Positions 24,010 to 35,638 of a DNA stretch of 64,000 nucleotides are shown here, piece by piece. Both the position numbers and the translations under genes were made by a program. The DNA comes from Sepiola atlantica (taxonomy: Eukaryota > Mollusca > Cephalopoda > Sepiida > Sepiolidae). The notes beneath the pieces are model-generated. The model saw only the letters and a list, made by a program, of their open reading frames with translations, ran no database searches and had not been told where the DNA came from. The stretch spans positions 48,497,749-48,561,748 of the forward strand of contig OY744533.1 in the NCBI GenBank assembly GCA_963556195.1, in the 5' to 3' direction. Position 1 is the first letter of the stretch, and each line of letters opens with the position of its first letter.

Positions 24010-24990
24010 TTTCCCAGATTCAAATAATCTAACTCGAGCTCAATGGGTGACCCACTGGGTCATATTTTTTCTAGTTTAGTTATAGAAATTGATGCTGGAA
24101 TTTTGTTTTAATAAACATCTCAGTTACCTCTTTAATGGGGATGTTTAAATTACAACGTAAATTGATACTCCCATGGCGGAGTTTTATCCAGAACGATGTT
24201 AGCCAAACTTATCTCTATTTTACTAACGAACGGGGTGCAGAAGAAACAGTTAATATTATTATTTGCCCACCTCTGCCTCCGCTTCGTATAAAGTCGTTTA
24301 TTTTAAGTAGAATCGTTCTTGCTAATAATTTACCACGAGGAATCAATTTACGTTAAATTAAAAACGCAAACTCTACCTTCACTAATAAGTGTTTTCTTTT
24401 TATTAAGTAACGATAATACACTTTTAGATTTCTTGTAGATTCTCGAACATTTCTTTCTATGGGAAACACACAAACAGTATATAAACACACCCATACACAC
24501 ATACATTAAGTTTTATAGAGAGAGATCTCTGGTGGTTTGAAGGTAAAATTTATTCAAATAATTATAAAATGTAGAAAAAATATATCTAACATATACAGTT
24601 ATCTTGTCGGATGTTCAAAGTCAGACCTAAGTTGAATTTCAGCTGGCATGTCAAACTTTGCTTCTGACTAGTCAAGTGTTACTTTGCTGTCAATATGATA
24701 ACGTACTTAGCTACAATTTATTTCTAACATTACGAAGTCCGGACCAAACGACTAATAATGGTATTAAATATTTTTAAACAATCAAAAAATACAAATTAGC
24801 AAGTTATTTTAGCTATTTTAAATTGAACAATGTAATAGAATATGCTTACCTTAAGTTTTAAAATGCTATGACCAAAATAATTGTAAAAATTATAATTACT
24901 TTAGTGCCAGGTAAGTACAGCTAGTATTAAGTAACGACTAGTACCTACCTTTTCCTAGGTTGCTTTTTTGTTGCATTCTTATTTTCGACT
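24010..24990. other. Unassigned AT-rich sequence
   Basis: No gene or element recognised. The 73-residue open frame at 24,135 has no domain. Confidence 0.4.
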
Positions 24991-25004
24991 ATCTCCCTCT
25001 TTTC

Positions 25005-25016
25005 TCTCTTTTCTCT

Positions 25017-25060
<44 letters not shown>

Positions 25061-25241
25061 ACACACTATATATATATGTATTTATATATACATACATATA
25101 TATATGTATATATATTTATACATACATGTACATATATATATATACATACATATACATATATATATATACATACATATACATATATATACATATATATACA
25201 TATACATATATATGTATATATACATATATATATACATATAC

Positions 25242-25278
<37 letters not shown>

Positions 25279-25399
25279 CATATATATATACATATATATA
25301 CATACCTATATATACATATATATACATACATATATATACATATATATATACATACATACATATATATACATATACATATATATACATACATATATATAC

Positions 25400-25460
<61 letters not shown>

Positions 25461-25765
25461 CATATATATACATATATATATATATATATACATATATATA
25501 TACATACATATATATACACATATATACATATGTATATACATATATATGTACATATATATACATATATATATGCATATATATATACATATATATACATACA
25601 TATACATATACATATATATACATACATATATATACATATATATACATACATATATATACATATATACATACATATATATATATACATATAGATAGATACA
25701 TACATATATATATACATATATATACATATATATATACATGCATATATATATATATTATATATATG
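25005..25765. repeat. Large (CT)n then TA/TATACA satellite-like array
   Basis: CT dinucleotides (to 25,060) precede about 700 bp of TATA(CA) units, in which ATATATACAT and TATACATACA blocks alternate. It is open in several frames on both strands (Tyr-Ile-His-Thr runs), but this follows from the absence of stop codons in the repeat and is not coding. Confidence 0.95.
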
Positions 25766-25957
25766 TAAAACTTAATTTATTAAAATTAATTAATAAATAT
25801 ATATATATATATATATGAAAAATAAAAATTGATGAAACGTCCGATTAAGAGCGACTGAATTCTGTACCCTGCATATTCTTAACCGCTTAGGGAGCGGATT
25901 AATACTAAATAAACACCCCGGTGTTCTATCGCCAGTAAAAAAAAATAATAACAAAGC

Positions 25958-25959
<2 letters not shown>

Positions 25960-26020
<61 letters not shown>

Positions 26021-26284
26021 TAAATTTTTATGTATACAAATATTTTTGGTTACATATGTGCATATATGTTTTAGCTTCGATCTCTTTTGAGAACCAGCTT
26101 CCTCATACCTTCATAAAAATTAAAAACTTTTTTCATTTCATGTTAAGGTCTGAGGAAGATTTTTCTCTAGAGAGATCGAAGCTAAAGCATGTATGCACAT
26201 ATGTAACCAAAAATATTCGTATAAATAGAAATGTGTACTTAAAATCAGCTCTACTTGTTATTTGGTACTTTATTTATTTATATG

Positions 26285-26338
<54 letters not shown>
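25960..26338. mobile_element. Foldback element flanked by (TA)n tracts
   Basis: Left arm 26,029-26,117 and right arm 26,138-26,228 are inverted copies of about 85 bp (for example GGTTACATATGTGCATA with its complement, and AGCTTCGATCTCT with AGAGATCGAAGCT). TA tracts lie outside at 25,960-26,018 and 26,278-26,338. The right arm contains CTGAGGA, an 18-20 nt hairpin and GAAGC, which resembles a hammerhead with the last core A changed to G. Confidence 0.75.
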
Positions 26339-26341
<3 letters not shown>

Positions 26342-26639
26342 AACATTTTGTTACATTCCAAAGGCCAAGTTTTTATTCATCTTACGAATCACTTTTTCAA
26401 TACCAAAACCCTTTGGTACAATTACGCTTCTGTTTCGTACACCAGAAGACCAACCGACATTTGTATGTCAATATCGGATCTTTCTTCAATGGATTTATCA
26501 GAAAGCTCCAAAAGTTCTCAATCAGAAAAAAAATGCATAGCGATGCGACAAAACAAATGCCTGAAACACAAACAACTCACATCAGATTCACCTTCATCGA
26601 GAGAGTCTCATAAATCACTACCTGGAGAAGGCGGCCATC

Positions 26640-27380
26640 CTGTTATCTGAAGCGGAGCTATGAAAAATGCCTTTTAGTATTTTTCATGCAATCGCGTAAA
26701 ATTAAACGAAATGTTTTTAAATATTTAATTACGAAAATAAATTCATCAAATTTCATTTCCTTCGTAAACAAGTCAGCCATTTTAATGTTTCATTCATAGT
26801 TGAAAAAAAGAATTAATTACTTTGTGACAATTCGTAATTATAAAGTCTGGCATTACAATTCTTGACAAATCTTCATGTATTAAAAGTTTGAAAATTTATT
26901 TACAGCCAATAATTTTATAAATAGTTAAAAACAACATTAATTTAACATAATTTGCTGCAGTTTTTGTGACAATTTGTTTAAATTAATCATTTAAGGAGCA
27001 GACGATAACGCACTAATATTTACGTGGATAATACCACTTAACATTTATTTAGTGTGCGGGGCTGGGAATAAATAAAGAATTTCACAAAGTGAAAAATGAG
27101 ACTCGTACATGATTCGTACCTGTGCGTCAGAAGAGGGACCACCTATCGTTTGACTAACGAGCCGAACGTTTACAGGAAGCCGAAATTGTAGAAATAACTC
27201 ATTTCCCAAGCTCTGAGATAAATCTTTGTTTACGTTTTTACTAGCAACGTAACCATTTCTCTTGTTGCATCAAACGTGCGAAGTACGCTGAATGTGTTAT
27301 ATGTTTTAATATTGGAATTTATTTCTGACAGTATATTATGTATTAGTCTGCGTTTTTTGCTTCTGTTGATTCTAATAGCG
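26640..27380. other. Unassigned, with one copy of the 28.0-kb hairpin arm
   Basis: GGGGCTGGGAATAAATAAAG at 27,057-27,077 matches the right arm of the hairpin at 27,986-28,103 in reverse orientation. Otherwise nothing is recognised. Confidence 0.5.
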
Positions 27381-27399
27381 CTTGGATATTTTTTTTTTT

Positions 27400-27966
27400 A
27401 CTTATATTCACTCTGAACAATGCACATTACTACTGAGATGTAAGCGGCTACTGATAATAAGAGGCCATATTTATAGAGGCATCCTAAGAAGGGAGTTGTG
27501 CAGCGAGATGTTTGTTCACATTACATTTAAATTTCTACATGTTTGTACAGTCAGGAAAAAAGAGAGCCGGGGGGGCGATTTCAAAGGCAAGCTGTTCGAG
27601 GGAAGAATTTATTTGAGTAGAAAGTTTTCCGAAGAGGGAGCATAATGCAGCAAGTTCGTCGGAGCACATTCCATTGAAGTACTTGTAAAACAAACACAAG
27701 GATGCAATATTGCGGCGATGGGGCAGGGGCGTGAGATTAGTAGACATTGTGGGGCCTATTAGATTAGATGCTTTTCTTTTAACCCTGTCTAAGAGGGAGA
27801 GACTAATGGTTAAAACACCAGCCCAGATGTGACAACAATATTCCATGCATGGGCGAATGGTGGCTTTGTAGGGATATAGGATACTGGCATGTGTGAGAAG
27901 TTTTCTAGCTCGGTAGAAGGAGCACACATTCTTTGCAGTATTTTCTGTGTAATTATTCCAATTCAT
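27400..27966 (-). pseudogene. LINE 3' end, antisense (same family as 19.4-23.5 kb)
   Basis: The minus-strand frame gives the C-terminal region: MNWNNYTENTAKNV, FYRARKLLT, YKATIRPCMEYCCHIWAG, SLLDRVKRKA and LCLFYKYFNGMCSDELAAL, the last being the hallmark block of this family here. It starts at the same protein position as other 5'-truncated copies. Frames change after 27,640, and the 3' UTR extends to about 27,395. Confidence 0.85.
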
Positions 27967-27985
27967 GTTACCTGAAACAAACTAT

Positions 27986-28103
27986 TTATTTATCTGCAGG
28001 GCTGGAAATTAACAAAGAATGACACAAACTGAAAACTCCTGTACTCGTCGCACTTTGTGTTATTCTTTGTTTATTCCCAGCCCCACGGACTAAATAAATC
28101 GTT
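27986..28103. mobile_element. Hairpin MITE (about 118 bp)
   Basis: Arms of about 50 bp pair: TTTATTTATCTGCAGGGCTG with the complement of CAGCCCCACGGACTAAATAAA, and AACAAAGAATGACACAAA with TTTGTGTTATTCTTTGTT. The loop is about 13 bp. It sits immediately 5' of the antisense LINE start. Confidence 0.75.
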
Positions 28104-28259
28104 TGTTTAGTGATGTGACCCGCGCAAACATTAGCATCAACAAAAAGAGTATTAAAATTAACTTTCCAGATCATATTTTGACAAAGGTGGTAAAAAAAAT
28201 AGCATAGGTATGGTAAAAAAAAAAAGGCGAACCCAAAATGAAAGTTGAGTATAATACAA

Positions 28260-28500
28260 AGGTTGTAGCACTGTGTGTAGTCTGGGTTATGAGCAAAGTT
28301 GAGTATCTGTTCTAATACTACACTTCATCTTTTTTATCCTTGGTCAATGAAGGAGAAATCTTTCTAGACTGAGGTAATTTTTATTTTCGTTCGAATCCAG
28401 AGAGTCCCTTGTGGTGGGGGTTTGATTTTTCCCACATCAAAAACTGACCTTGTGTCTAACTCTGCTTTCGTTGGGAAGCAAGTAAATAGGGGCAATCAAG
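28260..28500 (+). repeat. U2-type repeat, second subtype
   Basis: GAGTATCTGTTCTAATACTACAC resembles U2 snRNA GUAGUAUCUGUUC followed by its own partial inversion. The body (GAAGGAGAAATC, CCACATCAAAAAC, AGCAAGTAAATAGGG) matches 28,895-29,070, 58,640-58,868 and 60,291-60,470. Confidence 0.65.
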
Positions 28501-28594
28501 ATCTAGTCACAGTCTCCCTAATGAAGAAACACCACTAGACAATAGGTCTCGATACCAAAGAAATGTCCCCTCATAAAAATCGTCATTTTTTTTG

Positions 28595-28860
28595 TCTCTT
28601 TACTTTCGTTCACCCCAAACAAGACATATTGTCACTGAAGTGCAAGGGGCTACTGTGATAAGAACCGCTTTATAGAAGGCAGCGTAGATTAGAAGTTGTT
28701 CAGCAAAATTGTTCGCATTATATTTAATGTTCTAGATATCTGTACGATCTGTGAAACTGAGGGAATTCCAAAAACAAGCTGTCCGAGGAAATAATTTACT
28801 GGATAGGAAATCTTCTTGTATCTAGAAACCTCTAAGGTGAAGGGGTGAAACATTGCTGCT
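28595..28860 (-). pseudogene. Short LINE 3' end, antisense
   Basis: It matches the last 270 bp of the LINE family at 27,400 and 51,640: CACCCCAAACAAGAC, AAGTTGTTCAGC, ATTCCAAAAACAAGCTGTCC. It is flanked on both sides by U2-type repeats of the second subtype, suggesting it inserted into one. Confidence 0.7.
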
Positions 28861-28894
28861 AGTCGGTGGGTTGGGGCTAGTTTTAATGGCTAGG

Positions 28895-29070
28895 TAGGAG
28901 CAACGTGTGATATATGTTCTGGTGCTTTTCTGTTCTCGGTCGGTGAAGGAGAAGCCCTTTTAGACTGACGCAATTTTAATTTTGTCCCAATCCAAAGTGC
29001 CCATAGATTTCCCCCACATTAAAAACCGATCTTGTATTTAACTTTGCCATCGTGGGGAGGCAAGTAAATA
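28895..29070 (+). repeat. U2-type repeat, second subtype
   Basis: The head has decayed (GTGTGATATATGTTCTGGTG). The body has GGTGAAGGAGAAGCC, CCACATTAAAAACCGATC and GGCAAGTAAATAG. Confidence 0.6.
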
Positions 29071-29094
29071 GAACATCGTCATATAACACATCAA

Positions 29095-30390
29095 CAAATA
29101 TTCCAAGTATTCACTTTTTATTTTTGTATACGCTTGTACTTTTTAACAGTGTTGTGAAGTCGGAAGTGTGAAAAAAAGTGGATGGTTATGCCTACTGATG
29201 GAAGTGAAGCTTTCGGGGCGAGGATGTGACCCATCACGAGCGAAGTTAGACGAGTGTATTCATGGTCAGGAATAGGGGTAGGAGAAGTAGTTCAAAAACC
29301 TATATATTAGGTTCTACCATTCTCTTACGGCGGAGTTAGGCAAAGTCTCCTTCGGCTCAGTGGATACCGGAGCGTGCGACTTTGCTCCAGCTTAGAACTT
29401 CGTTCTCAGCATTGATACATATTGTTACCGGACCCTGTTGGGGGGGTCGCATCAAAGAGCAGTTCTTTTTTTAAACCGTTCCCTCGACTGCTGTCTCGGC
29501 CCCCTTCAGGGAATAGCCAGGGAATATTTTCTCCAACAGAATGTGTAAGGTCTGACTCTGACTTTTAGGATTCCAAAAATATCGACTCAGACTAATTTTA
29601 AAGTCTTCCAATATTATATAATAATCGAAGTTTGATTTAAAATACCCAACCACGACTCTGACTCTTAGTATCCTTATGAGTCCGACTCATTCAAAAACCT
29701 CTGACACCAGCAGACGATTCTTACACCGAAAAAAATATTTTATTCATCACTTCATTTAATTTCCTGTTTTTATATATGTTTGTAAATGCTTGTACTTTTT
29801 ATCAGGATTGTAAAGTTGAAAGATATAAGGCCGACTCCGACTCCTAAAACTCCAAAAATTCTGACTCCTATAATTCCAAAATATCCGACTTCAACTTCGA
29901 CTCCCTATTTTAAAGTCTTCCAATATACAGTAAAAATGGGGTAGGATTTAAAAAACTCATACATCGACTCCGACTCCTAGCGACTCTTTCCAAAACCTTT
30001 GACTCCAACAATTCTTTCACCAATCCAAATATTTTATTTATTCACTTTTTTTCATTTTCTATTTTTATATATTTTAGTATATACTTGTACTTTTTACCGG
30101 CATTATCGAGTCGGAAGTATAAGGTCCGAATCCGACTCCTAGGATTCCAAAAAATCGACTCCGACTTCGACTCTGGCTCTTTGAATTGCAAGATATCCGA
30201 CTTCGACTGTTTTTTTGAGTCTTCTAATATGCTCTATTTTTAAATCGCAAGATATCCGACTCCGACTGTTTTTTTAAGTCTTTCAATATGCTCTATTTTT
30301 TAAATAATCCTACTTAGACACCTAGCAATCTTATGACGCTGGCTCCGACTCCTTCCAAAATCTCCGACCCCGACTCCGCAACCCTGCTTT
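29095..30390. repeat. Degenerate repeat array rich in GACTCCGACTC
   Basis: A unit of about 300 bp recurs from near 29,520, 29,800 and 30,110. Each unit has an ATTTTATATAT...CTTGTACTTTTTA block, then many imperfect CCGACTCCGACTCCTA motifs and a CAAAACCTTTGACTC block. An isolated start of the unit is at 29,100-29,165, and 29,170-29,470 is an unrelated insertion in which nothing was recognised. Confidence 0.75.
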
Positions 30391-30905
30391 TACCACTCTT
30401 ATTTCTTATTTTCATTTGTTCATTCATTCATCCTGTCATTTTCTGGTACATTTTTTCTATCATCCTATTTTTCATTTTGCATCAATCGTCTCGGCTTACA
30501 TAATAACAAATGTACAATTCCTTTTAATTTCTTTACTTTATTTTTATTTGCCCCAGGTAAGATTAGCCAATGTTTTCCTTCAATGCTACCAGAAAATCCG
30601 CTTTATTTGTGCAACTTCTTTCTTTGCGACTGCAATCTGCATTCAACCTGAATAATACACTATTCAACAAGGATTGCAGGCAAAATTACATTTTGATCAC
30701 GAATATTCGTGAAGCAGATTCTCTTCTTACCAAAGCCAATACGGGTTTGGGATTTTGCGGATAGACTCTGTTGAATGCCAGTATTTTTTTATTTGTGTTT
30801 TATATTCAACTAGCAAGGCTACCCGGCGTCGCCTGGGATCCTAATCTCCATAAATTATGTGGGAAAAAAGTGTGTCTGCTTAATATTGTAATTTAAAATC
30901 TTTTT
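30391..30905. other. Unassigned; CCCGGCGTCGCCTGGG motif near 30,824
   Basis: Resembles the terminal motif at 15,232 but without a partner. Nothing else is recognised. Confidence 0.4.
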
Positions 30906-30909
30906 TCGG

Positions 30910-31030
30910 TTGGGATTGACAGTGGTTAACGGCATGGACTTAGGACCTGGATGTGCCAAGTTCAAATTCAGCCCGTTCTACAGAAACACTTTCACTTCAG
31001 ATGTTGGCAACTTTCACGTGGTCACTCCTG
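30910..31030 (+). mobile_element. tRNA-headed SINE fragment
   Basis: B-box-like GTTCAAATTC lies at about 30,960-30,969. The tail CCGTTCTACAGAAACACTTTCACTT matches the SINE at 9,345-9,465. The A-box region has decayed. Confidence 0.55.
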
Positions 31031-31544
31031 TAAATACCCGATTTATTTCTCAAACTAATTTTGACTAGAAAGATAATGCAATAATAGTCATTTATAAGAT
31101 ATTAATGAATGCATTTCGATGTTTATTTTGGAACACAATCAATGTAAAAATAAGTTTATATATTAAATATATTTGAATTGTGTGTATTTAGGCAGCATTT
31201 TCTCATTTATGCAAACATTGTTAAAAAATAACAGAATTCGTCTGTTTAATTATACCTGTTTTATTTTTTCAATTTTTCTGAAGGTTTTTAAATTTAAAAA
31301 ATTAATAAATGTTCCATAGGTTTCACAGGTTCACGAACGTACTCGATTCTTCGTCGAATCATCCGCAGTTGTCAAAAGCAAATGAACAAAAAATCTGGAG
31401 AAAGAAGAAAATTTTTAAAAGACGGTAGAGAAACGCGCATAGAACGTTTTCCGCATTGTTCCAGGAAGTAAATAACATATTCGTGAGATCTAATTTCTAC
31501 ATAGATTCTGTGGTAAAATAGTCAAAAATAAAAACGAACTGCTC

Positions 31545-31618
31545 GCTAATAATAATAATAATAATAATTAGAAGAAGAAGAAGAAGAAAAAGAAGAAGAA
31601 GAAGAAGAAGAAGAAGAA
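31545..31618. repeat. (AAT)n/(GAA)n microsatellite
   Basis: AAT trinucleotides followed by GAA trinucleotides. Confidence 0.95.
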
Positions 31619-31779
31619 CAGCATTAACAATAATAAAATTGTATATAATAGTAAAAAAAAGTAATTGTAACAAAAACATAATCGAAAGGCTTACAGACAT
31701 TTTTGTTTTTCATGCAGGCGAATGTGAACCGTTCAGAAATAGAATTTGAAGCGTAATCTTTTGTTCTCGAATAAAATCC

Positions 31780-32356
31780 TCGTTGTAAATAAGTAATATG
31801 AATTAGCTTAATTTCTCCCGATATCCCAGGTAATAATATTATTTTATTGTTACATAAATCGTATGATGTAAAAAATGCTAAATTAACGCAAACAGAAAGA
31901 AGTCAATAGTATAAGTATTAATAATAAATTGAGTATGTAAATATTACGAAATTACTATTCATATATTCCATGAAACTGGAATGTGGAAGAAAGGGGGGAG
32001 CAGTCATTATTTTGATGGAAAATTTATTGTAGGTAATAGAGAAAAATAGTACCATGGAAAATGAAACACAAACGATGTTCATGTTATTATTATGCCATGA
32101 ACAATTGGTCTCCAGTGATACCGGGGGCAGTAAGAGAAGATATTATAATGAGAGTGAAAATGAAAGTCTTAGTTGGGATAAACAGCTAACCAGGATAAAA
32201 TGTAAGAAATTTTTAAAGAAAACGAACTAGACGCATATTTTCTGGAAACACGTATGAGAACGTGGCTTGATATCCTGGTGGAACAGATTAGCATATAAAG
32301 CGTTTCGTTCTAAACCTATAATAGTCAAAGAGATATGCGAAAAATCGACTTTACTT

Positions 32357-32365
<9 letters not shown>
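31780..32365. repeat. Diverged interspersed repeat (copy B of the second family)
   Basis: Counterpart of 1,850-2,520, with matching blocks in the same order. It ends in a TA microsatellite. Confidence 0.6.

Positions 32366-32428
<63 letters not shown>
32360..32428. repeat. (TA)n microsatellite
   Basis: Pure TA dinucleotides. Confidence 0.97.
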
Positions 32429-32429
<1 letters not shown>

Positions 32430-32611
32430 GGTAATAATCCAGGTGAAAAATATCCACAGGGTGGTAATCCAGAGAATTTTAACCGGGTTTAACTGAGGTT
32501 AAGATCAGATTCTAACTCTGCCTGATGAGATCTCAGTTTATAGTAACTGTTGATCGATAACATCGACATGCCAGTGTCGCGGATTTTGTACATGTCTGTG
32601 TAAATAAAATT

Positions 32612-32617
<6 letters not shown>

Positions 32618-32656
<39 letters not shown>

Positions 32657-32659
32657 ATA

Positions 32660-32700
<41 letters not shown>
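32618..32700. repeat. (TA)n/(TTA)n microsatellite
   Basis: TA dinucleotides then TTA trinucleotides. They give the poly-Asn, poly-Ile and poly-Tyr-Ile minus-strand frames. Confidence 0.97.
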
Positions 32701-32955
32701 GGAACGGAATATGGACATTTGTGACATTTGGGGGTGGGGCTGACACAAACGAAAGAAAAGGTATAATTAAATCAATTTATTAAGCCGTCTTTTGTCCACA
32801 ACTCCTCAACGTAAATACGTTGAAGTAAAGTTTGTGTATTGCGATTAAAACATAACATATCGTAGTGAAATGAGGAACAGTAATAAGTTTTGGGAAAGGA
32901 AAAAATTGGGGGCACAAGTGGATCATATTAAGCCATAGAGGTCACTCCATAGAGG

Positions 32956-34565
32956 TCATAGGGAGGGTTTTAATAACTTAATATAAATTGTTTCCATGAC
33001 TTTAAGATGGAACAACGCATGTGATCTACTTACAACAGAGAAACTGTCAGGCGCTTAAGCCGATATACATTCGGCGCTATTTATAAGGTGTTGGGCAATA
33101 GCTGAACCGGATGTGTTGACTAAACGATTTAAATTGCTTAGTCAGCCAAGGCTATTGCAAGCAAAGGGGTCTGAATTCAAACATTTGCACCGTCCTACCA
33201 ACGTATTCGGCTCTGTACCGACATTTAAATTCAAAAATAATATTGGTTATATGGTGGGGTGGAAGAACATCCTGGTGCATGATATTTTAACTAACAATAT
33301 CGAGAGGGTAACCATAGTTGATAAGAATCCCTTTGATAAACTGAATCTCCGAACCAATCAGAGATTAAGAGAAAATTATTAAGGCACAATGAACCAAACG
33401 TTTGATCAGATTTATTTTTCTTTGTTAGGAACAAAAAGAGTCGCTATGACAATATAAGCCAGTGAATGTTGGTTTGTGGTAAACAGGTGTAAGAAACGAC
33501 GAATCAGATTTATGCACTAGTACATTCAGGAAAGGAAAAGTGGAATTATGTACTTTCTAACAGGTAAACTGAAAGGTTGGGTTTAATTGATTAAGTGCAT
33601 TAACGAATACTACGGAATCTGACTTATCGTTGAACATGCAAAACGTACACCGACGTATCGAAAATAGGTTAGAGGTCTATTGATACGAGCCAAAAGAGTA
33701 TGCTCATGGAAACACACGAAGATATTAGCCGGCGAATAACCGTCAGGTGACCCCATAGAAATACCGTCAGTCTTCAACATACATGATAGCAAACTGCATA
33801 AGTTCAACGAAGAACTCCTCGAAGATGATGGGACCAACTGATAAACCACGATATAGTACATCGGCACAAATATCGATGCTTTCTTGTAAGAGAACGCATG
33901 TAAACAGACTGCTGATGTCAAAAGAGCACATGAACTTATTTCCAGCAGAAAAGGGACAATTACGTATATAGTCAACAAAAGTAAATGAGTCTTTAATACA
34001 TTTGACTGAATATACTTCAACAACTGGTTACCATTTAGCTAAATTATACTGAACTGAACAACAACAGTAACTGAACATATCATAGAGAGAATAGATCGTG
34101 AGGGTATATAGTCTCTTATGTGTTTTGGTAACCCATAAAGCCGGGGTCTTATAGATCCTATTGGTCGTATACGATCATATATGTCCCAAGGTAAAGCACC
34201 TTTCTTGACTAGTTTAAATAATCTTTATTGAAAATTACTTTCAATAGAAAGGGTATTATCATGCGTACTCACAGGTCCTAGTTATTTTTTTAATTTATCA
34301 ACGTCATCCAAGATCACCATCATTTTTGCCACATAATCAGCATAATTTAGAATCACCACTCACGACCACTTATCAGGTTTGGTAATGATAAGGAACTGAT
34401 TCGACCGAAGAGATTTTATGGGAATAAAACGTTCATTTTGCCAATTGAAATTCGAGCGGTCAATGGGAGTGCCTGCATAAGCGTAGGCGAGATCATTAAG
34501 TTTTGCCTTCAACGCTAAGGGCTGGTCGACTGAAGATGGGAACCACTTCGAAATTTGTGAGAATA
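32956..34565 (-). pseudogene. Penelope-like retroelement, RT plus GIY-YIG, dead
   Basis: Reading the minus strand from high to low coordinates, conserved blocks appear in order across several frames: FNWQNERFIPI, IITKPDKWSWVVI, LGPVSTHDNTLSIES, SIRPRLYGLPKTHK, QYNLAKWL, FMCSFDISSLFT, DGISMGSPDGYSPANIFV, a catalytic block reading YVGV (33,646-33,660), KSDSSFLTPVYHKPTFTGLY, RKINLIKRLVH, EFKCRYRAEYVGRTVQ (the GIY-YIG half-motif, 33,191-33,208) and SAIAQHLI...FHLKVMETIYIKLLKPSL before a stop at 32,956-32,958. This order is diagnostic of Penelope-like elements. The expected YVDD is lost at both Asp positions, and frameshifts and stops abound. The plus-strand open frame at 33,113-33,382 is only its antisense shadow. 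Length about 1.6 kb; the N-terminus appears truncated. Confidence 0.9.
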
Positions 34566-34645
34566 AACCTCAAATTCTGAAAATATGTCCTCTTGTTTAA
34601 TGGATACAAGTGGAATACAATATATTTATTCATGTATTAAAGATT

Positions 34646-34756
34646 AGAACAACATAGGTGTCGGCGGTTTCAAATTAAACAAAGGGAAACAGCACTTGAC
34701 CGTCCTTTGTGTACTCGGACGTGCTGTTCCCTTTTGTACATAAGTTGTTCTGATAT
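34646..34756. repeat. Imperfect hairpin next to the Penelope-like element
   Basis: AGAACAACAT and AAAGGGAAACAGCA on the left pair with TGCTGTTCCCTTT and AAGTTGTTCT on the right. It lies just upstream of the element's 5' side and might be part of its terminal repeat; that is inference. Confidence 0.55.
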
Positions 34757-34849
34757 TTTGTAATATATATATAAATAAATATTACGCTCAGATTTTTTAT
34801 TTTTTATTTATAATCGAGCACTCTGCTGATTTTCTCTCCCACTGATCTT

Positions 34850-34853
<4 letters not shown>

Positions 34854-34890
<37 letters not shown>
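34854..34890. repeat. (TA)n microsatellite
   Basis: Short pure TA tract. Confidence 0.9.
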
Positions 34891-34893
<3 letters not shown>

Positions 34894-35249
34894 GTGACTT
34901 TCTGACCAGGATTCTCTTTCCTATCTCGTGGTGATTGTTAGTGGCCGTGGAGAAGGTGCCGAGCTGCAGAGTCTTCGACTACACTGATGACTGCAAAAGC
35001 AAGAAACACCAGTGTCTGTAGGTAAATAAATAATTAATATTTATTTATTAAAATATTGTTATGTTAAATATTGTTATATATAATGCATATACTAATGTAT
35101 AATGCAATTGTCTGCATCTTAATCACTTAGGAAGTGAGACAATCGAAATAATAGTAAGTAAAAAAACAACGAACGTTGCAATTACTAATAACAAATAATT
35201 ACATAAAAATACATTAAACATTTAGTGATAAAAATCATAAATATTTCTA

Positions 35250-35392
35250 GACAGTGTGTATTGGTCCAATGGTAAAGATGCTAGACTATAGACATCAATA
35301 TCGAAGGTTCGATCCTTGTCTAAGTTAGCCATGCTGATAACGGCTATGAGCCATAAACACGTTTCCATGGATTACTTTTATGTACGTATAAA

Positions 35393-35395
<3 letters not shown>
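35250..35395 (+). mobile_element. tRNA-headed SINE with hammerhead-like tail (copy 2)
   Basis: A perfect Pol III A box TGGTCCAATGG (35,262-35,272) and B box GTTCGATCC (35,307-35,315) lie 34 bp apart, as in a tRNA. The acceptor stem does not pair, so this is a SINE head and not a tRNA gene. The body contains CCATG...CATGG around a hammerhead-like core, and it ends in a (TA)n tail. Same layout as 17,390-17,550. Confidence 0.75.
35329..35370 (+). ncRNA. Hammerhead-like motif in SINE tail (copy 2)
   Basis: Stem I is CCATG (35,329-35,333) with CATGG (35,366-35,370). The first box CTGATAA differs from CTGATGA by one base. Stem II is GGCT with AGCC around ATG. The second box reads ATAAAC instead of GAAAC. 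The base before the stem I 3' strand is C. Compared with copy 1, both strands of stem I have changed while pairing is kept. Confidence 0.5.

Positions 35396-35464
<69 letters not shown>
35396..35464. repeat. (TA)n microsatellite
   Basis: Tail of the SINE. Confidence 0.97.
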
Positions 35465-35466
<2 letters not shown>

Positions 35467-35638
35467 TTTGGAGTCATTATATAACAAGATAAGATATTTT
35501 CAAATTGTCTTGGAAACGATCGTACGCCAAATAATCGTTGTGTTTAAATTCTTGGAACTGATATTATGTTCTAATTTTGTTGATCCTAACAAACTTTAAA
35601 ATTATTTATATATAAATAAATATATATATATATATATA

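Noticed and set aside
24960..25768. Open frames of up to 266 residues on both strands
   Set aside because: TATACA repeats lack stop codons; no sequence complexity or domain.
26056..26613. 185-residue plus-strand frame
   Set aside because: It crosses a foldback element and a TA microsatellite; no domain.
33113..33382. 89-residue plus-strand frame as a new gene
   Set aside because: It is antisense to the Penelope-like element's C-terminal RT and GIY-YIG region.
35250..35325. A functional tRNA gene
   Set aside because: A and B boxes are good, but the acceptor and anticodon arms do not pair, and the SINE body follows.
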